From the NCBI GenBank assembly GCA_036389335.1, contig DASVQC010000066.1:16628-80627 (forward strand): a stretch of DNA of 64,000 nucleotides, in the 5' to 3' direction. Both the position numbers and the translations under genes were made by a program. The notes under the pieces were generated by a model that had not been told where the DNA came from, made no database searches, and was given only the letters and a program-made list of their open reading frames with translations. The stretch's first letter is position 1; each line of letters begins with the position of its first letter. The DNA is from JAIVGV01 sp036389335. GTDB lineage: Bacteria > Acidobacteriota > Blastocatellia > Pyrinomonadales > Pyrinomonadaceae. Shown here piece after piece: positions 38,324 through 45,420 of this stretch.

Positions 38324-39013
38324 ATGAGCACTAACGCGAGCCTGCTTCCCTTTGAGGGCGCAGCGGAGAACGGCAAGAGTGTGCAGGAGTATCAACCCCT
38401 CGCTTCGGTGTGGGACGGCGGCGATGCCGAGCTACTGGAAAAGATGCTCGATTTCTACCCAAAGAGTATGCCGCAACTCATCTTGGACGCGACCGTGAAC
38501 GCTGGCCGCTTTTGGATAGGCAGCACGCGCCCTGTTATCGGCATGGATATTGACCCGGCGCACCGCCCTGATGTAGTTGCCGACAACACGAACATGCCGT
38601 TCGCCGACGCGACGTTCGACGTTGTTGTTTATGACCCGCCTCACATACCGAATCAGGGCAAAGACCAGTCTAAGGACTTCAACACGCGCTTCGGTCTCGT
38701 CCTGAAGTCGCCGATTGAGAACGGCTACAACTTCACCCACACATTCCCGCCGTTCGTGTCGGAGGCTTACCGCGTTCTAAAGTCGGAAGGCATATTGTTG
38801 GCGAAAGTCACCGACTACGTTCACGGGCACCGTTACCAGTGGGCGCACGTCGAACTCGTCAAGGCTGCCTCTTCGGTCGGCTTCTGCCCCTGCGACTGCA
38901 TCATTAAGGTCAGGCGCGCCCCGATTGTCTCGCCTCGATGGAAGACGGCACACCACACGCGCCGGCATCACTGCTACTGGCTAGTCTTCCGCAAGTCAAA
39001 GAAGTGTGAATGA
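38324..39013 (+). CDS. SAM-dependent DNA methyltransferase-like protein
   Basis: 229 residues. The SAM-binding part is ILDATVNAGRFWIGS with VIGMDIDPAH; the catalytic loop is VVVYDPPHIP, a DPPH variant of the DPPY/W motif of amino-methyltransferases; and it ends with CYWLVFRKSKKCE, typical of small phage and island methyltransferases. It probably modifies adenine N6 or cytosine N4 in DNA. It precedes an endonuclease gene and may provide protection, although its specificity is unknown. AT-richer than the core. Confidence 0.7.
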   Translation: MSTNASLLPFEGAAENGKSVQEYQPLASVWDGGDAELLEKMLDFYPKSMPQLILDATVNAGRFWIGSTRPVIGMDIDPAHRPDVVADNTNMPFADATFDVVVYDPPHIPNQGKDQSKDFNTRFGLVLKSPIENGYNFTHTFPPFVSEAYRVLKSEGILLAKVTDYVHGHRYQWAHVELVKAASSVGFCPCDCIIKVRRAPIVSPRWKTAHHTRRHHCYWLVFRKSKKCE

Positions 39014-39125
39014 CGCTTATGCTGGCATCGGCTGCTTCCATCGCAGCTTCATCGGCGTTGAATTCAATCCAGAGTATGTAGCCATCGCAGAGCACCGGCT
39101 GAACAATGCCAAGCTCAAAATCTAA
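39006..39125 (+). pseudogene. Remnant of a beta-class DNA methyltransferase (motif I end)
   Basis: In a frame overlapping the previous stop, the sequence reads DAYAGIGCFHRSFIGVEFNP then EYVAIAEHRL. This is the C-terminal SAM-binding motif of beta-class amino-methyltransferases (usual form D.F.GSGTT...GR.FIGIE...Y...A..R), with an internal deletion. The other motifs are missing. It sits directly before the endonuclease gene, where the cognate methyltransferase of a type II system would be expected, so that gene seems to have been mostly deleted. Confidence 0.6.
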
Positions 39126-40086
39126 TCGCGCTGTTAAGCCGCCTAGCGCCTCACGACAAGTCACCTTTCACCAATTGCTCGTCGGGGCGCGAAAAACATG
39201 GCTCATGGACGCGTTGAACGAAGCCCTCAGCGGCATTGACCCCACCGAGCTTAAAACCCAACTGATCAAATATGTGCCCACAGATGCGCAGCAGACCCTT
39301 GCGGGTGCCGGGGTACGGGATGAGCATGTGTTCCCGACGCCGATTGTGCTGCAAACTGCCCCCACGCTCGTCGGTTATTACCGCCTCCTGCTCGGCGTTT
39401 CTCAGAAAACCTTTTACGGAACTGGCAGTGGCATGGGTCAGTTCAAAAGCATGGAAGCCAAGGGCACTATCAACGCCCGCCAGCGCGACAATTTAGGGGC
39501 CTTCTGCGAAGCAATGAGTGCCGCCCTTGCTGATCTAGTGCGTCAACTGTCCCCGACTGTAACGCCGCGCGACATTAACGAGCTACTGTTACTAACCCTC
39601 GGCTCTCAATTTCAAGGCAGCAACAATACTGCTATTGGCAAACTGGCAACGGTCAACGTTTTTCTTGCCATAACTCATGCGGTCGAGTCGTACATCACAA
39701 AGCGGGAAGAGAATAGGCTGACGATTCGGAACCCGGCAGGCCACACCTTCATCATTAAACTTGCCAGTGACCCAGATGTAACAATTGAAGAAGACTCAGC
39801 CAGCCGACTCCGCAAACGAGTGGCTATAGAGATAAAGGGCGGGACAGATAAAAGCAACGCTCATAACCGCGCAGGCGAGGCTGAGAAATCACACCTGAAA
39901 GCTCGGAACCAAGGCTTCCTTGCCTTTTGGACCGTCATACACAAAAAAGGATTAGTCATGAACAAGCTGAGGGCTGAATCCCCCACTACTGATTTGTGGT
40001 TCGATGTTGCCCAAGTGATAGGTCAGCAGGGTGAAGATTGGGATGAATTCCGAAATCAAATAGCTGACATAGTTGGTATTCTTTGA
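39106..40086 (+). CDS. Type II restriction endonuclease, XcyI/Cfr9I-like
   Basis: 326 residues. The central segment TLGSQFQGSNNTAIGKLATV and the block VAIEIKGGTDKSNAHNRAGE with AEKSH resemble the XcyI family (CCCGGG-cutting enzymes), with E-x-K of EIK as the likely catalytic residues. The family call is from memory of motifs; the CCCGGG specificity is inference. The start overlaps the methyltransferase remnant. CCCGGG sites do occur in this window, so if active the enzyme needs a protecting methyltransferase. Confidence 0.65.
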   Translation: MPSSKSNRAVKPPSASRQVTFHQLLVGARKTWLMDALNEALSGIDPTELKTQLIKYVPTDAQQTLAGAGVRDEHVFPTPIVLQTAPTLVGYYRLLLGVSQKTFYGTGSGMGQFKSMEAKGTINARQRDNLGAFCEAMSAALADLVRQLSPTVTPRDINELLLLTLGSQFQGSNNTAIGKLATVNVFLAITHAVESYITKREENRLTIRNPAGHTFIIKLASDPDVTIEEDSASRLRKRVAIEIKGGTDKSNAHNRAGEAEKSHLKARNQGFLAFWTVIHKKGLVMNKLRAESPTTDLWFDVAQVIGQQGEDWDEFRNQIADIVGIL

Positions 40087-40142
40087 ATAAAGTCCCCTCC
40101 GGGCCAGTATCGTTGGGGGCCTTCGGACAGGGCGCCCAGATG

Positions 40143-40188
40143 ACTTTTCGGGTGACTCGCCGGCTTTTCGGGTACGAAAACTTTTCGG
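40143..40188 (+). repeat. CTTTTCGGGT repeats at right edge of the RM island
   Basis: ACTTTTCGGGT (40143), GCTTTTCGGGTA (40163) and ACTTTTCGG (40180) occur within 46 bases. The same word flanks the island on the left near 37950. These may be the ends of a mobile unit or iterated binding sites. The gap 40087-40372 otherwise holds no gene and should contain the glgC promoter. Confidence 0.6.
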
Positions 40189-40372
40189 AGACTTGTCGGG
40201 CAAAGCTCCTTCAACCCTCCGCGCGATCCACGCGCCCTCGCGATCAACTTTCCTCACGCCGCCGCTCGGGGTCGATCCGACCCGCCGCGCGCGGGGCTTG
40301 ATACGCGCGGCCCGGAGCGTCTATGCTGCGCGCAATCGCTTTTATCAATCCGACACAGGCGGTGGACTCTCA

Positions 40373-41668
40373 ATGGAGCAGAAGCACGACGTGCTGGCGG
40401 TCATCCTCGGCGGCGGCGCGGGCTCGCGGCTCTTCCCTCTGACGCAGCACCGCTCGAAGCCCGCCGTCCCGCTCGCGGGCAAGTATCGTTTAGTGGACAT
40501 CCCGATCTCGAACTGCATCAACTCCGACATCATCAAGATTTTCGTCCTCACGCAGTACAACTCGGCGTCTCTGAACCGCCACATCGGTCGCACCTACCGC
40601 TTCTCGCGCTTCTCCGACGGCTTCGCCGAGATCATCGCCGCCGAGCAGACGCCCGACAGCCCGCAGTGGTTTCAGGGGACGGCGGACGCGGTGAGGCAGG
40701 TCTTGCCGCACATCCGCGACTGGCGCATCGACACGCTTTTGATCCTCTCCGGCGATCACCTCTACCGGATGGACTACCGGAAATTCCTCGCGCGCCACTT
40801 CGAGTCGCGGGCCGACGTGACGGTCTCGGTCGTGCCGTTCCAGCGCGAGGCGGCGGAGGAGTTCGGGCTCCTGAAGGTGGACGCGACGGGGCGCGTCACG
40901 GAGTTTCGCGAGAAGCCGAAGGGCGAGGCTCTGGAAGAGATGCGCGTGGACACGACCGCCTTCGGCCTGAGCGCCGAGGAGGCGGCCCGCCGCCCGTTCC
41001 TCGCCTCGATGGGCATCTACGTCTTCGACTACCGGCGGCTCGAAGAGCTGCTCGCGCAGGACAAGTCGTGGCTCGACTTCGGGCGCGAGGTCATCCCCGC
41101 CGCGATCAAAAACTACAACGTGCAGGCGTTCCTCTTCGACGACTACTGGGCCGACATCGGGACCATCTCGGCCTTCCACACGGCGAACCTCGACCTGACC
41201 GCGCCCGTCCCGCGCTTCAACCTCTTCGACGCCGTCGCGCCCATCTACTCGCGCGCGCGCTACCTGCCGCCGTCGAAGATTCACCACTCCGAGATCATCG
41301 ACTCGATCATCAGCGAGGGCTGCATCATCAACCGCGCGCGCTTGCAGCGTTCGGTCGTCGGACTCCGCGCGCGCATCGAGTCGGGCACGTTCATCGACGA
41401 CACCTGCCTGATGGGCGCGGACTTCTACCAGACGGTCGAGGAGATGCGCGCCGACGCCGCCGCCGGAGTCCCGCGCATCGGCGTCGGCGCGGGGACCGTC
41501 ATCCGCCGCGCCATCATCGACAAGAACGCGCGCATCGGCGCGAACTGCCGCCTCGTCAACGAGTCTAACGTCGAGAACGCCGACAACGAGGAGGCGGGCT
41601 ACTACATACGCGACCGCATCGTCATCGTGCCGAAGAACGCGACGGTGCGGGACGGGACGGCGGTGTGA
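40373..41668 (+). CDS. glgC: Glucose-1-phosphate adenylyltransferase
   Basis: 431 residues, the normal length. VLAVILGGGAGSRLFPLTQH is the nucleotide-binding loop, SKPAVPLAGKYRLVDIPISN the substrate region, WFQGTADAV and LSGDHLYRMDY the catalytic core, and a left-handed beta-helix (IINRARLQRSVVGL, IIDKNARIGANCRL) forms the C-terminus. It makes ADP-glucose, the committed step of glycogen synthesis. ATG 40373 is used because the nucleotide-binding strand begins 8 residues later. Confidence 0.96.
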   Translation: MEQKHDVLAVILGGGAGSRLFPLTQHRSKPAVPLAGKYRLVDIPISNCINSDIIKIFVLTQYNSASLNRHIGRTYRFSRFSDGFAEIIAAEQTPDSPQWFQGTADAVRQVLPHIRDWRIDTLLILSGDHLYRMDYRKFLARHFESRADVTVSVVPFQREAAEEFGLLKVDATGRVTEFREKPKGEALEEMRVDTTAFGLSAEEAARRPFLASMGIYVFDYRRLEELLAQDKSWLDFGREVIPAAIKNYNVQAFLFDDYWADIGTISAFHTANLDLTAPVPRFNLFDAVAPIYSRARYLPPSKIHHSEIIDSIISEGCIINRARLQRSVVGLRARIESGTFIDDTCLMGADFYQTVEEMRADAAAGVPRIGVGAGTVIRRAIIDKNARIGANCRLVNESNVENADNEEAGYYIRDRIVIVPKNATVRDGTAV

Positions 41669-41726
41669 GAAATTAAGATCGGGCTCGCAAGGTTTTCGGG
41701 CCACCCGCCGCGCCGCTTGAAGCGAA

Positions 41727-41754
41727 ACCGGCGAGGCGTCGACGCCTCGCCGGT
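41727..41754. terminator. Perfect 28-bp palindrome after glgC
   Basis: ACCGGCGAGGCGTC is followed immediately by its exact complement. It lies between the convergent glgC and the Cys-rich peptide gene and probably acts as a hairpin terminator, although no T-run follows. Confidence 0.5.
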
Positions 41755-41781
41755 CTGATGCTTCCGCCCGTCTGATGCTGC

Positions 41782-41979
41782 TCACAGGCAGTCTTCTATA
41801 CACTGAATCAGTTGGTTGCGACACGCTGTTTTGTTGCCGCCCGCCTTGAGGCAAGCGACGAATTGCCTGACGCAGGCTGTAACGCAGGGGGTTGGTTTCG
41901 GAAGGGCAGCGGCTTTCGTAGCTCGCTTCTTGGTAGTTGCCTTCTTCGTCGAAGAGGATGTGGGGCGTTTCGTTGCCAT
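41782..41979 (-). CDS. Small Cys-rich peptide with basic N-terminus
   Basis: 65 residues preceded by an AAAGGAG site. The first 25 are Lys/Thr/Ala-rich (SSSTKKATTKKRATKAAA); the last 35 contain six Cys in CVTACVRQFVACLKAGG and CRNQLIQCIEDCL. The Cys spacing (CxxxC, CxxxC pairs) suggests a disulfide-linked or metal-binding helical hairpin. No signal peptide is seen. No family recognised. It is divergent from the membrane hydrolase gene across 200 bases. Confidence 0.6.
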   Translation of the reverse strand: MATKRPTSSSTKKATTKKRATKAAALPKPTPCVTACVRQFVACLKAGGNKTACRNQLIQCIEDCL

Positions 41980-42182
41980 CGTATCTTGACTCCTTTCAGG
42001 TGCGGTGAAAGCACTGTTATCAAGATCACAGCGCGTGGGAGGCAGGTCAAACGAGGATGGATCGAAATGCTATTCTTCAGGAATGACCCTGTCAACGAAA
42101 TACTTTTGGACGAGCGAGGGTTTTCAGGCAAAGCCGAACAAGGCGCGCTGAAGATGTGCGCTCCTTTCGCGGATCATCCTTC

Positions 42183-42704
42183 ATGCCCTTACCCGTAGCA
42201 CACGGCCTTGTCGGCGCGGGAGTCGTCGCCGCCTTCCACCCACAGCCGCTCAGGCGCAAAGGTCTGCCGCTCGTCGCCGGCGCGCTGCTGGCTAACTGCG
42301 CCGATCTCGACTTCGTGCCGGCCCTGCTCGCGCACTCCAAGTCGTGGCACCGCGGGTTCACGCACTCGCTCGCCTTCGGCCTCTTGCTGACCGTGTCGGG
42401 GTTGGCTTTGTGGGGCCGGGCGCGCCGGAGGGAGGTCTTGACCTACGGCGCGTGCTACACGTCGCACGGGCTGCTGGACTACCTGACGACGAAGGCCGGA
42501 GGGGGCGTGAAACTGCTCTGGCCCTTCTCGCGGGAGAGGTTCGGGCTCCGGCTGTGGGGCCTCTCCGAACTCCCTTCGAGGCTCCCGCCCGCGGAGGTGT
42601 TGAGGTGGCTGGCGGTCGAATTTCTGATCTTCGCGCCGCCGCTTCTAGTCCTGCTGCTGCCGCGACTCCGCCGCGCGAAGCACGCGCCGCCGCCCCCGGC
42701 GTGA
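42183..42704 (+). CDS. YdjM-like membrane-bound metal-dependent hydrolase
   Basis: 173 residues. PLPVAHGLVGAGVVAAF, LANCADLDFVPAL and SWHRGFTHSLAFGLLL carry the conserved His/Asp residues (H..., D.D, HRGxTHS) of the YdjM/DUF457 family, with several membrane helices. Family members are inner-membrane proteins of poorly known function. ATG 42183 is used; the frame is open earlier but the family begins with M-P-x-P-x-A-H. Confidence 0.82.
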   Translation: MPLPVAHGLVGAGVVAAFHPQPLRRKGLPLVAGALLANCADLDFVPALLAHSKSWHRGFTHSLAFGLLLTVSGLALWGRARRREVLTYGACYTSHGLLDYLTTKAGGGVKLLWPFSRERFGLRLWGLSELPSRLPPAEVLRWLAVEFLIFAPPLLVLLLPRLRRAKHAPPPPA

Positions 42705-42752
42705 AGCGACGCCCGCCCCCGCGGCCAAGCCCTCGCCCGCCCCGCTCAACTT

Positions 42753-44108
42753 TTAATCTTCCCGTTCGCCGACGGCGTTGGCGAGTGGCTGGCTCCTGAT
42801 CGTCGGGCGCGTGCGCTGCTGCGACGGCTGCTGCGTGCCGTTGCGCTGCGCGGTGTCGGCCTTCGGCTCGCCGAAGACGTAGGTGTCGCGCGCCTGCACG
42901 GCGAGGTCGGGGCGCGTGACGCGCACCTTGACGTGGCGGCGCTCGCCCGCGCGCGGCGTCAGCTTCGGGTAGTAGCCGAGGCTGTACTGGCGGCGCAGCT
43001 CTTCGGCGACGAGCGCGAAGGTCGCGGAGAGATCGCGCTGGCGCTCGGCGTCGTAGCGGCGCGCGCCCGTCATGCGCGCGAGGTCTTCGAGGTAGCGCCC
43101 GGCGCGGTCGTAGTCCGAGCGCGAGCAGCCCGCGCAGTTCGTCGTGCCGCCGCCCCCTCCGCCGCCGCCGAAGATGATGCTGCCGAGGATGTCGGCGATC
43201 TTGCCCGACGAGCCGCCGCCGCGGCGCGAGCCGCCGCCGCCGGGATACGGGAAACCGCCGCCCCCGCCGCCGCCGTTCACGTCCCCGGAGGTGTCGTACT
43301 GCACGGGGTAGATGAGCGCGTCGATCTCTTCGGCGTCGCGCACCGTCGACTGGTAGGTCGCTTGGCGGCTGGAAGTGTCGACGCCGTCGGTGAAGAGGAC
43401 GACGGCCTTGCGCCCGTCGATGCGCGAGAGGCGCGAGTTGATGACGAAATCGACCGCGTCGTAGAGCCGCGTGTTGCCGCCGGTGCGCGTGCGGCGGATG
43501 GCCTCGCGCAGGGTGCGGCGGTCGCTCGTCGGCTCGGCGAGGACGCGCACGTCCTCGTCGAAGGAGACGACCATCACGCGATCCTCGGGGCGGAGCTGAT
43601 CGACGAAGCTGATCGCCGCGTCCTGAATCTCCTCGATGCGGTAGCGGGTCGAGGCCGAGGTGTCGATGACGAGCGCGACGGTGAAAGGTTTTTCCACGGT
43701 CGCGAAATACGCGACCTGCTGCTCGACGCCGTCCTCGAAGACGCGGAAGTCTTCCTTGCGCAGATCGGGGATGTACTTGCCGTAGCGATCCGTGACGCTG
43801 ACGGGCAGCGTCACGAGCGTCGTGTTGACGCTCAGCACCTCGTCATCGCCCACTTCGACGGGCCCGTCCGGCTGCGGCGCGCGGCGGCCCGCGGGCTGCG
43901 GTTCGTTGGTCGCCACCGTGCCGCCCAGAGTCGGCGGGCGGCGCTGTGGCGTCGTCGCTTCAGCCGGCGACGCGCCGTCCGCCTGCCGCGTGGCGGTCGG
44001 GGGCGCGCCCGCGCCGACGCGGCGCGCGCGCGTCTGCGCCGGGGCGGCGGGCGCGAAGGAGACTGCGTAGAAGGCGAGTGCGAGCGCGGGCGCGGCGAAT
44101 CTTTTCAT
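42753..44108 (-). CDS. Exported VWFA-related protein with Gly-rich insert
   Basis: 451 residues with a signal peptide (FAAPALALAFYAVSFAPAAPA). Lead-in DDEVLSVNTTLVTLPVSVTD and EDFRVFEDGVEQQVAYF, then a VWA domain with VIDTSASTRYRIEE (MIDAS) and LFTDGVDTSSRQ. A Gly-rich stretch of about 60 residues containing CAGC interrupts the domain, and the end YSLGYYPKLTPRAGERRHV is typical of the Acidobacterial family. It is paralogous to the genes at 8753 and 44284. Confidence 0.88.
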   Translation of the reverse strand: MKRFAAPALALAFYAVSFAPAAPAQTRARRVGAGAPPTATRQADGASPAEATTPQRRPPTLGGTVATNEPQPAGRRAPQPDGPVEVGDDEVLSVNTTLVTLPVSVTDRYGKYIPDLRKEDFRVFEDGVEQQVAYFATVEKPFTVALVIDTSASTRYRIEEIQDAAISFVDQLRPEDRVMVVSFDEDVRVLAEPTSDRRTLREAIRRTRTGGNTRLYDAVDFVINSRLSRIDGRKAVVLFTDGVDTSSRQATYQSTVRDAEEIDALIYPVQYDTSGDVNGGGGGGGFPYPGGGGSRRGGGSSGKIADILGSIIFGGGGGGGGTTNCAGCSRSDYDRAGRYLEDLARMTGARRYDAERQRDLSATFALVAEELRRQYSLGYYPKLTPRAGERRHVKVRVTRPDLAVQARDTYVFGEPKADTAQRNGTQQPSQQRTRPTIRSQPLANAVGERED

Positions 44109-44283
44109 CTTCGAGTTTGACTCCTTCGGGCAGACCCGCCCTTCGGGCGGGTGGCGCGGGCGCTCGTTAGATTGGGGAGGGGCGGCGAAAGATGCTCGGA
44201 AAGATTAGCACGGGAGGCTTCCGGTATCCGCACGGCGCAGGCGGCGCGCGGGCGCGCGCGAGATCGGGTCGCGCGCCCGCGCT

Positions 44284-45366
44284 TCAGTCGTCGAGGGTCG
44301 CGACGGCGTCGCGCCGGTCGCCGCGGCGCGAGACCCTGCGCGGCTTGTAGACGTAAGCCCCGCGGGCGCGGACGCGCGCTTCGGGGGCGTCGACCGTCAC
44401 CTTGAGCTTGCGCCTCTTGCCCTCGCCCTCGCGGTTCTTCGGGTAGTAGCCGAGGCTGTACTGCTGACGCAGCTCCTCGGCGATGCGCGCAAACGATTCC
44501 GATAAACGCTTCACGCTGGCGGCTTGGTAGAAACGCCCGCCCGTCCGGTCGGCGAGCATCCGCAGGAACAGGGTCGCACGCTTGTAGGCCGCGCTCACGG
44601 GCTCGCCCGTGGACGCGATGACCTGCGACACGGGCTGGCCCCCCTGTGAAGGGGTGGCGGCTCCGACCGTGTCGTACTGCACGGCGTAGACGAGCGCGTT
44701 CGACTCGTCGGCGGCGCGCTCTGCCGCGCTCTGTGTGGCGCGGCTGGTCGTGTCGATGCCGTCTGTGAGGATGACGACCGCCTTACGACCGGGGACGCGG
44801 CTCAGGCGCTTGCCGACAAGCTCCTCGACCGCGTCGTAGAAGCTCGTGCCGCCGCCCGTCCGCACGCGGTTGATCGCCTCGAAGAGCACTTGGCGGTCGT
44901 CGGTCGGGTCGGTCAGCACCGCGATGTCGTGGTCGAACGTGGCGATCATCACGCGGTCGCCCGCGCGCAACTGCCCGACGAAGGCGCGCGCCGCCGCTTG
45001 GATCGCGCCGCGCTGGAGGCTCGCCGAGTCGCTCACGTCGAGCATCAGCGCGACGGTGAAGGGGTGATCCGCGGGCTCGAAGAAACTGATCTCCTGCTCG
45101 ACGCCGTCCTCGAAGACGCGGAACTGTTCGCGCCTGAGGTCGGTGATGAAGCGCCCGGCCCTGTCCGAGACGCGGACGGGCACGGCGACGAGCGTCGTGC
45201 TCACGCTCTCGACCTCTTCCTCCTGTCGCGGCTCCGGCGAGGGCTTCGCGCGCGCTCTCTGGGCGGGCGCGTGCGGGGCGAGTGTGACGAGGAGGCAGGA
45301 AGGCAGCAGCAGCGGCAGCAGGGCGCGGCGGAAACGCGCGCGGGCTGTTTCTCTCACGGCGCTCAA
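44284..45366 (-). CDS. Exported VWFA-related protein
   Basis: 360 residues with an N-terminal export signal (ALLPLLLPSCLLVTLAPHAPA). Lead-in VSTTLVAVPVRVSDRAGRF, then REQFRVFEDGVEQEISFF, VWA MIDAS LMLDVSDSASLQRG, ILTDGIDTTSRATQ, and the family end YSLGYYPKNREGEGKRRKL. It is adjacent to a second VWA gene and follows the M14 peptidase by 54 bases, so the three may be cotranscribed. Ligand unknown. Confidence 0.88.
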   Translation of the reverse strand: MSAVRETARARFRRALLPLLLPSCLLVTLAPHAPAQRARAKPSPEPRQEEEVESVSTTLVAVPVRVSDRAGRFITDLRREQFRVFEDGVEQEISFFEPADHPFTVALMLDVSDSASLQRGAIQAAARAFVGQLRAGDRVMIATFDHDIAVLTDPTDDRQVLFEAINRVRTGGGTSFYDAVEELVGKRLSRVPGRKAVVILTDGIDTTSRATQSAAERAADESNALVYAVQYDTVGAATPSQGGQPVSQVIASTGEPVSAAYKRATLFLRMLADRTGGRFYQAASVKRLSESFARIAEELRQQYSLGYYPKNREGEGKRRKLKVTVDAPEARVRARGAYVYKPRRVSRRGDRRDAVATLDD

Positions 45367-45420
45367 ACTCCTTTCACGCGGGGCCGGTTTTGACGGGGCG
45401 CGCTCCTTAGACGGCGCGCC

